Shown piece after piece: positions 9,065-17,628 of a stretch of 64,000 nucleotides of DNA. A program made the translations under genes and the position numbers. The stretch is from assembly GCA_015257125.1 (NCBI GenBank), contig JABZKU010000003.1, positions 71,707-135,706 of the forward strand, written 5' to 3'. This stretch comes from Prevotellaceae bacterium (GTDB lineage Bacteria > Bacteroidota > Bacteroidia > Bacteroidales > Bacteroidaceae). Each line of letters opens with the position of its first letter. Within the stretch, counting starts at the first letter, position 1. The notes below the pieces were generated by a model, which saw nothing but the letters and a program-made list of their open reading frames with translations, was not told the origin of the DNA and made no database searches.

Positions 9065-9859
9065 TTAGTCGTGGTGTTTTGATCGGCGTCGGGTGGGCGC
9101 TTCCTCAACTTCAAGCGGTTGGCCCGTGATGGGATCGACGGGAGCATTGCGGCGCGCACGGCGCTCGGCTTTGCGCACGGCGGCTTCGTCGGTGGCGGGG
9201 GCTCCCTCGACGACGAGAACAAATTCTCCGCGAGGTTCTTCTCGCTCGAAGTGGGCCAAAACTTCAGCGAGGGTGCCACGGACGCTTTGTTCGTGGACTT
9301 TCGAGATTTCGCGGCAGGCGCTGCACCGACGTTCGGCGCCGAAGACGTCGATGAATTGGTCGAGGGTGCGCACCACGCGATGGGGACTCTCATAGAAAAT
9401 CAGCGTCCGCGTTTCGTTGACGAGACTTTCGAGTTTGGAGTTCCGCCCTTTCTTTTGTGGCAAGAATCCTTCGAAGCAAAAACGATCGCAGGGCAATCCA
9501 CTGGCGACGAGTGCAGGCACAAAGGCCGTGGCTCCGGGGAGACATTGCACTTCCACTCCGCGAGCGATGGCGGCGCGCACCAAAAGGAAACCGGGGTCGC
9601 TAATGGCGGGTGTACCGGCGTCGCTGATGAGCGCCATTTGTTCGCCGGCTTCGAGACGAGCGGCAAAGGTTTCGGCGGTTTGGTGCTCGTTGAACTTATG
9701 ATGGCTGACGAGCGGCACGCTGATGTCGTAGTGTTTGAGCAAAACGCCACTGGTGCGGGTGTCTTCGGCGAGCACGAGATCCACCGACTTGAGCACGCGG
9801 AGGGCGCGGAGGGTGATGTCTTCGAGATTGCCGACGGGAGTGGGTACGAGATAGAGCAT
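9065..9859 (-). CDS. rsmI: 16S rRNA (cytidine(1402)-2'-O)-methyltransferase RsmI
   Basis: A 264-residue member of the tetrapyrrole-methylase fold family. It adds a 2'-O-methyl group to C1402 of 16S rRNA in the ribosomal P site, using S-adenosylmethionine. Diagnostic blocks are LYLVPTPVGNLEDITLRALR at the start, LAEDTRTSGVLLKHY, ISDAGTPAISDPGF, CLPGATAFVPALVASGLP and FCFEGFLPQKKG. The methionine in MLYLVPTPVG (9859) is the family's usual start; the 16 codons open upstream are not conserved-looking. A divergent promoter pair lies between it and the next gene. The short basic tail (RRRSKHHD) is not part of the core domain. Confidence 0.95.
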   Translation of the reverse strand: MLYLVPTPVGNLEDITLRALRVLKSVDLVLAEDTRTSGVLLKHYDISVPLVSHHKFNEHQTAETFAARLEAGEQMALISDAGTPAISDPGFLLVRAAIARGVEVQCLPGATAFVPALVASGLPCDRFCFEGFLPQKKGRNSKLESLVNETRTLIFYESPHRVVRTLDQFIDVFGAERRCSACREISKVHEQSVRGTLAEVLAHFEREEPRGEFVLVVEGAPATDEAAVRKAERRARRNAPVDPITGQPLEVEEAPTRRRSKHHD

Positions 9860-9921
9860 GACGGTGAATCTGTGGGGGCCGAAGCGGGCTTCGACGCGGA
9901 AAAACACCGCATCGTTATTTG

Positions 9922-9953
9922 CAAAAATAGTCGTTTCTCCGTTCTGTCACAAA
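9922..9953 (-). promoter_or_regulatory. Promoter of rsmI
   Basis: On the minus strand TTTG (plus positions 9950-9953) is followed after exactly 20 bases by TATTTTTG (9922-9929), a full Bacteroidetes -33/-7 pair, 63 bases before the rsmI start. Confidence 0.75.
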
Positions 9954-9993
9954 TAAAACGCGAAAAACTTCGAGCAAGCTGTGGAAAAGATAG

Positions 9994-10001
9994 TACCTTT
10001 G
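9994..10001 (+). promoter_or_regulatory. Promoter -7 box for the AI-2E family gene
   Basis: TACCTTTG matches TAnnTTTG 28 bases before the start at 10029. It forms a divergent pair with the rsmI promoter about 65 bases away. No TTTG is seen at the -33 position. Confidence 0.6.
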
Positions 10002-10028
10002 CAAACGATCTACTCATTATATATAAAC

Positions 10029-11111
10029 ATGGAAATTCTGAAGCCCACCATCAATTTCGATCGTTTCGTGCGCGGTTTGCTTTTTGTAGCCGCTGTTGTG
10101 GTCTGCGTACTGGCGCTACGCTGGCTCAGCCCGGTGCTCATCCCGTTTTTTGCCGCTTGGGCGATTGCTTGGATTTTGGCGCCCGTAGTGAACTTTTTCC
10201 AACACACCTGCCGACTGCGCTCGCGTGCTGTCGCCGTACTTTTGACGCTCACTCTCCTCACGGCATTGGCAACGGCAGCCGTTTGGTTGATCATTCCGCC
10301 GCTGATCGATGGCATCACCCAAATCAAGGACGCGCTGTTGAGCTATTTGGTTTCGGGCCATATTCGCAATGTCAATTTGCCGTCGTGGCTCGACCACTTG
10401 ATTCAACAATGGCTCGACCAAGCCAAAATCCAATCGCTTTTGCGCAGCGACAATCTCATGAACACGTTGCGAGATTCGCTCCCGCACGTTTGGAACATGG
10501 TGTTGTCGACGGCTAACCTGGTGATGAGTTTGGCCGGTGCGGCTTTCGGGGTGCTCTACCTCTTTTTCCTCTTGCTCGACTACGACCGCTACACCACAGC
10601 TTGGCTCGAATGGATTCCTCGCGGGCAACGTGATTTTCTCCACCGTCTGTCGGAGGATTTGGGACACAACATGCGCGGTTATTTCCGCGGACAGGCGCTC
10701 ATTGCGCTCTCCAACTGCGTGATGTTCACCCTCGGTTTTTGGATCATTGGGCTTCCCATGCCGCTGGGAATGGGACTTTGCGTGGGACTCATCAGTTTCA
10801 TTCCCTATGTGCAGGTATTGGGCTTCCTGCCCGCCGCTGTACTTGCGCTCATCGAGATGTCGGAGACGGGACGTTCGTTTTGGGCGCTGATGGCGCTGGT
10901 TCTGCTCGTGTACGTCGTGGTGCAGGTGCTGCAAGACACTATTTTCACCCCGCGCATCATGGGAAAAATCATGGGACTTTCGCCGGCGATGGTACTGCTC
11001 TCGCTTTCGGTCTGGGGCTATATGGCCGGCATCATCGGACTGATCGTCGCGCTCCCGCTGACCACAATCGCGTTCGCCTATTATAAACGCTATATCCTCA
11101 ACGAGGAGTAA
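10029..11111 (+). CDS. AI-2E family (PerM-like) membrane transporter
   Basis: A 360-residue polytopic inner-membrane protein. About eight hydrophobic segments are visible, two near the N-terminus (LLFVAAVVVCVLALRWL; LIPFFAAWAIAWILAPVV). The long central soluble loop (about residues 95-170) and the C-terminal cluster including GLPMPLGMGLCVGLISFIPYVG-like residues, the TIFTPRIMGKIMGL segment and a final hydrophobic helix are typical of the AI-2E/PerM family. Members export diverse small molecules or ions; the name does not prove autoinducer transport. MEILKPTINFDRF (ATG at 10029) is the best start, 28 bases after a promoter box. A GC-rich hairpin follows the stop. Confidence 0.85.
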   Translation: MEILKPTINFDRFVRGLLFVAAVVVCVLALRWLSPVLIPFFAAWAIAWILAPVVNFFQHTCRLRSRAVAVLLTLTLLTALATAAVWLIIPPLIDGITQIKDALLSYLVSGHIRNVNLPSWLDHLIQQWLDQAKIQSLLRSDNLMNTLRDSLPHVWNMVLSTANLVMSLAGAAFGVLYLFFLLLDYDRYTTAWLEWIPRGQRDFLHRLSEDLGHNMRGYFRGQALIALSNCVMFTLGFWIIGLPMPLGMGLCVGLISFIPYVQVLGFLPAAVLALIEMSETGRSFWALMALVLLVYVVVQVLQDTIFTPRIMGKIMGLSPAMVLLSLSVWGYMAGIIGLIVALPLTTIAFAYYKRYILNEE

Positions 11112-11116
11112 ATCGC

Positions 11117-11142
11117 CTTCGCCGTTTCCTCCCCCGGCGAAG
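11117..11142 (+). terminator. Hairpin after the AI-2E family gene
   Basis: CTTCGCCG (11117-11124) pairs with CGGCGAAG (11135-11142) a few bases past the stop. A T-rich stretch (CTTTTTTTCG) follows about 15 bases later rather than at once, so termination efficiency is uncertain. Confidence 0.5.
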
Positions 11143-11246
11143 AGGCAAAAGTGCGCTTTTTTTCGTAATTTCGCGTCGGTCTTTTCGCCAAGCCTCGAAA
11201 AGTCGTCCAGTTTTTGACTTTACAATTCTCTAACGTTCAACACACT

Positions 11247-12629
11247 ATGCAAGATTTGTGGAACGCTTGTATGCAAGCGCTGCAACAGAAGACTTCGCCC
11301 GAACTGTTCAACACTTGGACGCGGCCGCTGAAGTTCCACGCTTACACAGAAGGAGTGCTGTATATCGGCATTCCCAGTCGAGTTTTTGCAGAAGAAATGG
11401 TGAAGGCGTTGCGCGAACCCTTCGAGCAGGCCATCTACGAGACGTTTGGGAAAAGCACCCGCGTGCAATGGAAACTGGAAGTCGATGAAGACCCGAACGC
11501 GAACGCCGGAAAGGCTTCTCTCCCCCGCCCCGCCACACGCACGGCGCCCGATGCCCCCAACGCTGCCCAACCGATGGCGCCGAAAGCCGAGGCGATGCAG
11601 TCGTTCCTCAACGAAGAATACACCTTCGACCGCTTTTGTAAGGGCGAAAGCAATGCGCACGCGCTGAACATTGCCCTCTCCATCGCCGGACGACTGGACG
11701 GACAGACGTTCAACCCCTTCTTTCTCTACGGTCCGTCGGGAGTGGGAAAAACGCACTTGGTGACGGCCATCGGTTTGGAGATCAAACAGCACCACCCCGA
11801 CAAGCGCGTGCTGTTTGTCGCCGCCGCCACCTTCCGCACACAATACACCGATGCGGTGCGCATGAACAAGGTCAACGACTTCGTGCACTTCTACCAAACG
11901 ATTGACGTGCTGATCATCGACGATTTTCAGGAGATCAAGACAGAGAAAACGCACCACGTGTTTTTCCACATCTTCAACCACCTCCAATCGCTCAAACGCA
12001 AAATCATCATCACCTGCGACCGTCCGCCTTCGCAGTTCGAGGGGATTGAAGAACGCCTGCTCACCCGCTTGAAATGGGGCATCACGATCGACATTCAACG
12101 ACCGGATTTGCAGTTGCGCCGAGACATTCTGCACGACAAACTGCGCCGCGAAAACATTGTTTCGTTTCCGGAAGAGGTCATTCAGTACATTGCCGAAAAC
12201 GTTTCCGACAGTGTCCGCGAATTGCAGGGCATGGTCAACTCGATGTTGGCGTTTTCGATGGGCTACAACGGCGCCTGCAGCATCGACATCGAACTGGCGA
12301 AGCGCATCATTCCGCGTTTGGTGAATCAGGCGCGCAAGGTGCTGAACATGGACACGATTTTGAATTTCGTTTGCGATCGCCGAGAGCTCAAGCCCGCCGA
12401 TATTCGCTCGAAATCGCGCAAAGCACCGATCGCCTCTGCGCGCCACTTGATCTGCTACCTCACGCACAAGTACACCGACACCTCGCTCTCGCAAATCGGG
12501 CGCAACCTCGGCGGCCGCGACCACTCCACGGTGCTGCACAGCTGCACGAGTTTAGAAAAACAGATGGCCACCAACAAAGTTTTTCGGGCAGAAATCGAAG
12601 CGCTGGAAACCGAATTGAGCCAACTTTAA
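11247..12629 (+). CDS. dnaA: Chromosomal replication initiator DnaA
   Basis: A 460-residue AAA+ protein that binds DnaA boxes and opens the replication origin. Seen in order: N-terminal domain I (MQDLWNACMQALQQK); a Pro/Ala-rich linker (about residues 80-125); Walker A GPSGVGKTH near 162; Walker B LIIDDFQ near 222; the DRPP sensor region; and the C-terminal DNA-binding helix-turn-helix with the signature GGRDHSTVLHSC near 422. The length is normal for Bacteroidetes. ATG 11247 is chosen over an upstream in-frame TTG because domain I starts there. No cluster of TTATCCACA boxes is seen next to it, so the origin need not be here. A strong terminator follows. Confidence 0.97.
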   Translation: MQDLWNACMQALQQKTSPELFNTWTRPLKFHAYTEGVLYIGIPSRVFAEEMVKALREPFEQAIYETFGKSTRVQWKLEVDEDPNANAGKASLPRPATRTAPDAPNAAQPMAPKAEAMQSFLNEEYTFDRFCKGESNAHALNIALSIAGRLDGQTFNPFFLYGPSGVGKTHLVTAIGLEIKQHHPDKRVLFVAAATFRTQYTDAVRMNKVNDFVHFYQTIDVLIIDDFQEIKTEKTHHVFFHIFNHLQSLKRKIIITCDRPPSQFEGIEERLLTRLKWGITIDIQRPDLQLRRDILHDKLRRENIVSFPEEVIQYIAENVSDSVRELQGMVNSMLAFSMGYNGACSIDIELAKRIIPRLVNQARKVLNMDTILNFVCDRRELKPADIRSKSRKAPIASARHLICYLTHKYTDTSLSQIGRNLGGRDHSTVLHSCTSLEKQMATNKVFRAEIEALETELSQL

Positions 12630-12652
12630 GACGCTTTTTGCGTCAAACCTTC

Positions 12653-12700
12653 AAAAAACGGAACGTGCACGACATTTTTAGGTGCGCGTTCCGTTTTTTT
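12653..12700 (+). terminator. Terminator after dnaA
   Basis: AAAAAACGGAACG (12653-12665) pairs with CGTTCCGTTTTTT (from 12687), leaving a run of seven Ts. The stem begins 23 bases past the dnaA stop. Confidence 0.85.
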
Positions 12701-12735
12701 AGAACAGAAGTGGAGATATTTTCTCGAGAATAGCG

Positions 12736-12743
12736 TACTTTTG
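12736..12743 (+). promoter_or_regulatory. Promoter -7 box for the secreted protein at 12812
   Basis: TACTTTTG matches TAnnTTTG, 69 bases before the start codon and downstream of the dnaA terminator, so the next gene is transcribed on its own. Confidence 0.6.
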
Positions 12744-12811
12744 CACGGCAAGCATTACAATCTGCGACAAAAGATTTCATTTCTTGTTTCATTTCTCCAC
12801 TTAGCCCCTAT

Positions 12812-13837
12812 ATGAATCGCTCAATCCGCCTTTTCTGTCTCATCGCGCTCAGCCTTGTGGCCGTCGTTGCGCAAGCCGCAACGGTCTATCAGTACATTTA
12901 TATCACCTGCGTCGACAAACAAGGCAACCTCATCGGTCGCGACACCATCAAAACGCCCGCCAGCGAATGCTTCTTCTTGAAAGCGCCCACCATTCCTTAC
13001 TATAAATGCGTGGACTACAGCGAGGAAGGAAGCAACGTTTGCATCCACACCAGCGAACATCTCACCATGCAATACGAAACCACCGGTTACAGTGGCTTTT
13101 CCGCTCTCACGAACGAGCCGATCGATAAAATTGTTGAGAACATGGGCGTCGCACTCCTCACCCCCGAGGAACAACCGCGCGTGTGGTGCACGGCCGATTC
13201 CGCGAAAGTGAAATTACTCCCCCTCGCTGCCGACGGTCACGGCCCCGAAGCCACTTGGATACTCCGTTCCACTGACGAAGGCTGGACATTCTACCATGCC
13301 CTAAGCGACAGCTATCTTTCCGACATCTTGGCGGACGGCACCGCGCAGACATCCGGCAAACCGATGGTCTTCAATATCGTCAAAGACGTCAACAAAAAAG
13401 CCAATCGTCACATCCTCCATGCCGCCGACGGCAGAGTCTTCACCGTGCGTTTGAGCCGCTACCTTCCGCGCGTCTACTTCGGTGTCTTTGCTTCGTTCCT
13501 CGACGAGAAAGACAGCACCCTCGCCCCAGATCGTTTCATTCCCGTTGCAGCCGGCGCCAACGAACGCTTTGCCGCACCGTACATTAAGGGATACCAGTTC
13601 CAAAAGAGCCCCGATTTCTCGATCGACGCGCCGCTCCAACTCGACAACTTCATCGGCGCACAGTTGATCTACAAAGCCGATCCCTCGGCCGTGCATGCAC
13701 CTTCTCGCTCATCGACCACACGCAACGCGCAGCGCTACGACCTCTCCGGCCGTCGTCTGCCGCAAGGTGAGCAGAGCGTTTCCACCTCGCGCGGTCGCTT
13801 GCTCATTGTCGACGGAAAAGTACAAGTGCAACCCTAA
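12812..13837 (+). CDS. Secreted protein with C-terminal sorting-like tail, unknown role
   Basis: A 341-residue exported protein. Residues 1-22 are a clear signal peptide (FCLIALSLVAVVAQA). The middle contains no family I recognise. The last 30 residues (AQRYDLSGRRLPQGEQ, then RGRLLIVDGKVQV) follow the pattern YDLxGRR...GxxIxxGKV seen at the ends of many Prevotella and Bacteroides secreted or surface proteins. That tail resembles the final strands of a type IX secretion C-terminal domain, but it is short. It has its own promoter, is single-cistron, and shares a bidirectional terminator with the convergent tilS. Surface or secreted location is likely; function unknown. Confidence 0.72.
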   Translation: MNRSIRLFCLIALSLVAVVAQAATVYQYIYITCVDKQGNLIGRDTIKTPASECFFLKAPTIPYYKCVDYSEEGSNVCIHTSEHLTMQYETTGYSGFSALTNEPIDKIVENMGVALLTPEEQPRVWCTADSAKVKLLPLAADGHGPEATWILRSTDEGWTFYHALSDSYLSDILADGTAQTSGKPMVFNIVKDVNKKANRHILHAADGRVFTVRLSRYLPRVYFGVFASFLDEKDSTLAPDRFIPVAAGANERFAAPYIKGYQFQKSPDFSIDAPLQLDNFIGAQLIYKADPSAVHAPSRSSTTRNAQRYDLSGRRLPQGEQSVSTSRGRLLIVDGKVQVQP

Positions 13838-13880
13838 ATCTCGGAGCGCACTCCACCACAGCGTCTCCTTTCTTACGACT

Positions 13881-13926
13881 AAAACAGCCATCGGTGCTCG
13901 GATATTCCGAACGCCGATGGCTGTTT
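13881..13926. terminator. Bidirectional terminator between convergent genes
   Basis: AAAACAGCCATCGG (13881-13894) pairs with CCGATGGCTGTTTT (13913-13926), with an inner CGG/CCG pairing. A-run on one side and T-run on the other allow termination in both directions, between the 12812 gene and tilS. Confidence 0.88.
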
Positions 13927-13968
13927 TTCGTTGAATCGAGTGAACGAGTATCAGAACGCTGAGCGAGG

Positions 13969-15291
13969 TCAATCCGTCCGCTCTGCAAGGAGGCGAATTT
14001 CCAACACACGTTGGGTGGATGCCGTCACGGCCGCTCGCCGATCCACGGTTTCGCCTACCAGCCACAAGATGCCCGTTTCGTCACAGACCACCGCGGCCGC
14101 ACGCTTTTCCAGCACCGAACGGTGCCGATCCGTGAGATAATCGCTCACCAACTTCGTCCCTCGATGCATACCGAAGGGCGCGAAGCGATCGCCCGTCTGC
14201 ACACGGCGCACAAACGGCTGGCCGACCACTGCCTCTGCGTCGATCGTGACGCAATCGGCCGCCCGTGCCGGCACAAACGCCGCCTCGCGCACATACTCCC
14301 TCAGTTGAAGGACAGGCAGCGGAGGCAAAGTGTCCGTTTCCAACAACAAACGCCCGCCGTGCACCACTGCACAAAGGTCTGCCGCCGCGAACACCGCCCC
14401 GGTACGTGCCGTGAGCACCGCCGTACTTACTTCGGGCGAGAAACCACGCTGCACCAATCGCTCGCGCAACCATTCGCGCCCGGCCGCACCACGACGGCGC
14501 ACCGCGTCGAGATCAATTTCCGTTCGGCCGCTGGGACGCTCCGTCAGCAATTCCGCATCGAGGAGCGACATCCCCACTTCGTAGACCGACAAGGCCTCTT
14601 GCAAATGTTCGGCCGTAGCGGCCAACGTCGTGTCCACACTCGGATTCATTTCGCGCAACCGTGGCATCAGCCGGTGGCGCACGAAGTTGCGGCGAAACTG
14701 TGTGTCGGCGTTCGTGCTGTCGGTCACATACGGCTGTTGCAGCTCAGCCAGAAACGCGAAGATCTCCGCTTTGCGCACCTGCAGGAGCGGTCGCCACACC
14801 CCGTCGGCACGTACGGCACGCATCGCCGCAAGACCGCGCAAACCCGCGCCGCGCACCAAGCGCAAGAGGAGCGTTTCGGCCTGATCCTCGAGATGATGCG
14901 CCACACACACCGCTCCGCCCAACTCGGCAAACCACGCATAGCGCAGGCGACGAGCGGCCATTTCGAGACTTTCGCCCGTGCGTGCCGCTTCCTCTCGCGT
15001 GTCGAAACGCCGCACGTGCAAGGGGATGTCGTGCATACGGCAAAATTCGCGCACAAACGCCTCATCTCTCTCGCTTTCCGCACCGCGCAGACCGAAATTG
15101 ACGTGCAGTGCCGTGAACGGCACCTCCAATATCCAAAGTGCACAGGCCAGCGCCACCGAATCGGCACCGCCGCTCAGCGCACAATAGAGCGGGCGGTTCG
15201 CGGTGTCCTCGCGTGCAGCGAGAAAATCACGAACCGCCCGCAACAACGGGGATGGTGCTATCGACAAAGAGGCACGTTCTATCATAAGCAT
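13969..15291 (-). CDS. tilS: tRNA(Ile)-lysidine synthase TilS
   Basis: A 440-residue ATP-dependent ligase that converts C34 of tRNA-Ile(CAU) to lysidine so it reads AUA. The PP-loop SGGADS is at residues 40-45, followed by ALHVNFGLRG, EFCRMHDIPLHV, AVCVAHHLEDQAETLLLRLVRG (the ATP-pyrophosphatase domain) and RPLLQVRKAEI. The C-terminal substrate domain ends with VQTGDRFAPFGMHRGTKLVSDYL. The length suits the family. ATGs at 15291 and 15285 are both possible starts. It is the last gene of a minus-strand group with the radical SAM gene 36 bases upstream, so co-transcription is likely. Confidence 0.95.
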   Translation of the reverse strand: MLMIERASLSIAPSPLLRAVRDFLAAREDTANRPLYCALSGGADSVALACALWILEVPFTALHVNFGLRGAESERDEAFVREFCRMHDIPLHVRRFDTREEAARTGESLEMAARRLRYAWFAELGGAVCVAHHLEDQAETLLLRLVRGAGLRGLAAMRAVRADGVWRPLLQVRKAEIFAFLAELQQPYVTDSTNADTQFRRNFVRHRLMPRLREMNPSVDTTLAATAEHLQEALSVYEVGMSLLDAELLTERPSGRTEIDLDAVRRRGAAGREWLRERLVQRGFSPEVSTAVLTARTGAVFAAADLCAVVHGGRLLLETDTLPPLPVLQLREYVREAAFVPARAADCVTIDAEAVVGQPFVRRVQTGDRFAPFGMHRGTKLVSDYLTDRHRSVLEKRAAAVVCDETGILWLVGETVDRRAAVTASTQRVLEIRLLAERTD

Positions 15292-15327
15292 AACAGCTGT
15301 AAAGGAGAAAACTGCCGAGCCAACTCC

Positions 15328-16104
15328 TCAATAAGACACTTGGCACGACAAGCCCAAGGCGCGCACTCGCTCGGCGATGCCGTCCAGCACTTCGGGAGCA
15401 GCCTTCAGCAGTCCCTTCGCCGGCGTATCGCGGTCGATCGTGTAGACATACACCGCTTCGGGCGCGATCAGGCGGAGTTTTTCCAACCACGGCGCCACAT
15501 ATTCGTCGCCCGTGTTGTCGACCGAGCGCCCTTCGTAACTGCCGACCATGAAAAGCGATTGGATCTGCACCTTCCCTTCGAAAGCACAAAGGCCTTTCAC
15601 AAGTTCGTCCACATCATACCGCACTTGCGGGCGGTCGACATGCGCAATGTAGTCCGCCGACACCGTGTCGAGCTTCAGAATGTTGTTGTCCACGCGGCAC
15701 AAAGCGGCAAACACCGCCGGTCGGCGACTGAAGGTGGCGTTGCTCAACACGCTGATCTTCGCTTCGGGGAAATAATGATCGCGCAACGCGATGGTATCTT
15801 CGATCACATCGGCAAAATCGGGGTGCATCGTGGGTTCGCCGTTGCCCGCAAAGGTGATCACGTCGGGGCCGCGTCCCTCGCGCTGCATCCGTTCGAGCGT
15901 CTGCTCCAACTCTCGCGCCACCTCCTCGCGTGTGGGGTAAGGCGAGCGCGTGCGATGGTCGCCGTTGAAACCACATTCGCAATAGATGCAATCGAAGGTG
16001 CAAAGTTTACCGTCGGCCGGCAAAAGATTGACGCCCAACGAGACACCGAGCCGGCGACTGTGCACCGGGCCGAAGATGGGAGAAGAGAAAAGAATCGTAG
16101 ACAT
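15328..16104 (-). CDS. Radical SAM enzyme, tRNA/cofactor type unassigned
   Basis: A 258-residue radical S-adenosylmethionine protein. Cys35, Cys39 and Cys42 form the CX3CX2C motif (CTFDCIYC) that holds the 4Fe-4S cluster. It is followed by TFAGNGEPTMHPDF (the GGE-type SAM-contact loop) and a strand pattern of a partial TIM barrel (ISVLSNATF; NNILKLDTVS; VQIQSLFMVG; VYVYTIDRDTPAKGL). The opening FGPVHSRRLGVSLGVNLLP is typical of a widespread small radical SAM family whose substrate I do not know; it is distantly like the TYW1 group. Its position directly upstream of tilS hints at RNA modification, but that is inference only. Confidence 0.82.
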   Translation of the reverse strand: MSTILFSSPIFGPVHSRRLGVSLGVNLLPADGKLCTFDCIYCECGFNGDHRTRSPYPTREEVARELEQTLERMQREGRGPDVITFAGNGEPTMHPDFADVIEDTIALRDHYFPEAKISVLSNATFSRRPAVFAALCRVDNNILKLDTVSADYIAHVDRPQVRYDVDELVKGLCAFEGKVQIQSLFMVGSYEGRSVDNTGDEYVAPWLEKLRLIAPEAVYVYTIDRDTPAKGLLKAAPEVLDGIAERVRALGLSCQVSY

Positions 16105-16200
16105 AAATTCGATGTTGCCGCCGCGGTTTCATCCGGCCGCGTGGGCATAATAAAATCCTGCACCGCGACGCGCCATGTGCCACAGCGGACGCAGCGCGAC

Positions 16201-16869
16201 TCATTCGGGGAAATACATCAGCAGGCGCTGCAACGACTTTTGGTCGCCCCAGCTCCACCAGCGGTCGTCCATCAAGTTTTTGAAAGCCAGCTTCATGTCC
16301 TCGCGCACCTCTTTCTTCACCAAGCGTTCTTTGGCCGGCACGATCTTGCCGCGCAGCGAGAAATAGTAGGTGCGTTTGAGTGGATAGCCCTTGTTGGCGC
16401 GTTGCTCCGTGCCGCTCAAGTCCATGAAAAGGTCGGGCAGCGCGCCGCCCGAATCGAGCGAAACGAAAGGCAGATCCGTCGAACCGGTGGTGAGTTCGCG
16501 GTAGCGATCCATATCGATGGTAGTTACACACAGCAGTTTGTTGTAGCCCTGCGTGGCCACGACGCGTCCCATCATGGCACCGTCCACTTTCTCGTAGCGA
16601 ATCGAGTCATCGAAAACAGCGCCTAACACACTGGCATTGGCCACTTTGCGCACCTTGCCGTCGGCCGGGTCGATGAAGCACAACGCGCCGTCGCGGTAGA
16701 GCACATTGGCCTCGGCCGTGATGAAGCGACCGAAGGTTTGCAACACTTTGGCTTTGCGGAAAGTCGGGAACACCAACTGGCGATCGGTGCGCAAGTCTTC
16801 TTGCGCCTGCTGTCCGAAAGCCGAGAGCGTCGCCACAAAAGCGAAAAGGAGAGAGAGTAAGGCTTTCAT
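16201..16869 (-). CDS. Secreted protein, unknown role
   Basis: A 222-residue protein with an N-terminal signal peptide (KALLSLLFAFVATLSAFGQ, cleavage near AFG-QQ). The remainder is beta-rich at first (VLQTFGRFITAEANVLYRDGAL; GRVVATQGYNKLLCVTTIDM) and helical and basic at the end (KKEVREDMKLAFKNLMDDRWWSWGDQ). No domain is recognised. It lies 68 bases after the thymidine kinase gene and 96 bases before the radical SAM gene on the same strand. It is probably an exported envelope protein of Bacteroidales. Confidence 0.68.
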   Translation of the reverse strand: MKALLSLLFAFVATLSAFGQQAQEDLRTDRQLVFPTFRKAKVLQTFGRFITAEANVLYRDGALCFIDPADGKVRKVANASVLGAVFDDSIRYEKVDGAMMGRVVATQGYNKLLCVTTIDMDRYRELTTGSTDLPFVSLDSGGALPDLFMDLSGTEQRANKGYPLKRTYYFSLRGKIVPAKERLVKKEVREDMKLAFKNLMDDRWWSWGDQKSLQRLLMYFPE

Positions 16870-16937
16870 AAGTTCAGTTTTGAAGTATAAATTGCTGCTG
16901 TCGACAGCCCTCTACGTCACGGCGCGCAGCGTCGGTC

Positions 16938-17540
16938 TCAGCCTATGCCGGTCGCCTCATTGTAGCAGCAGCGACACAGCGGTTCGTAGGTTTGTTGCTC
17001 GCCGAGCATCACTTGCTTGTCGCCGGCCACCAAACGGTGGCTGAACTGCGCCAAGCGGCCGCAGCGCACGCACACAGCATGCACCTTCGTCACGTCTTCG
17101 GCCACGGCACAGAGCGCCGGCATCGGCCCGAAAGGTTGGCCTTTGAAATCCATGTCGAGACCGGCCACAATGACGCGCTTGCCTTCGTTGGCCAGCGTGC
17201 GGCACACCGCCACCAGCCCTTCCTCGAAAAACTGGGCTTCGTCGATGCCCACCACATCGGCCTGCGCCGATCGGGCAAGGATTTGGTCAACCGAATCAAG
17301 GGGTTGCGAATCGAGGGTACGCGCATCGTGCGACACCACTTCTTCGTCGCTGTAACGCGTGTCGATGGCAGGTTTGAAGATCACCACTTCCTGACGCGCA
17401 ATGCGCGCACGCTTGATACGGCGAATCAGTTCTTCGGTTTTGCCGGAGAACATGCCGCCGCATATCACTTCGATGCGGCCTTCGCGTGGGAAATGTTCGT
17501 TGTAGGGCATGACGGGAAAAGGGTTATTTTTTAAGTACAT
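16938..17540 (-). CDS. tdk: Thymidine kinase (type II)
   Basis: A 200-residue enzyme that phosphorylates thymidine to dTMP in pyrimidine salvage. It carries the P-loop GGMFSGKTEELIRR, KPAIDTRYS, the Walker B-like VVGIDEAQFF, VAGLDMDFKGQPFGPMP, and the zinc-binding cysteines in CVRCGRLAQF and PLCRCCYNE. Two starts are possible: ATG 17540 (MYLKNNPF) and ATG 17510 (MPYNEHFP). The former is used because it sits about 30 bases past the promoter box and gives the length more common for the family. It leads the minus-strand group that ends with tilS, although the gaps of 68 and 96 bases leave room for other promoters. Confidence 0.95.
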   Translation of the reverse strand: MYLKNNPFPVMPYNEHFPREGRIEVICGGMFSGKTEELIRRIKRARIARQEVVIFKPAIDTRYSDEEVVSHDARTLDSQPLDSVDQILARSAQADVVGIDEAQFFEEGLVAVCRTLANEGKRVIVAGLDMDFKGQPFGPMPALCAVAEDVTKVHAVCVRCGRLAQFSHRLVAGDKQVMLGEQQTYEPLCRCCYNEATGIG

Positions 17541-17572
17541 TCCGTCACGGCAAACGCCGTGCAACGGTCAAG

Positions 17573-17580
17573 CAAAAGTA
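17573..17580 (-). promoter_or_regulatory. Promoter -7 box for tdk
   Basis: On the minus strand this reads TACTTTTG, matching TAnnTTTG, with CTTG about 20 bases upstream. It faces away from menA, whose start is 49 bases to the right. Confidence 0.65.
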
Positions 17581-17628
17581 CAGTTTTTTTTTGGTCGAAC
17601 CAAGCAAAACGACTAACTTCGCCCCATT

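Noticed and set aside
11112..11246. Replication origin next to dnaA
   Set aside because: No cluster of DnaA boxes or AT-rich unwinding region was seen in the short upstream gap. Strand bias of genes in the window also gives no clear switch.
14011..16626. An 871-codon plus-strand frame across tilS, the radical SAM gene and the secreted-protein gene
   Set aside because: It spans three well-supported minus-strand genes and the gaps between them. The translation is Arg/His-rich and without domains.
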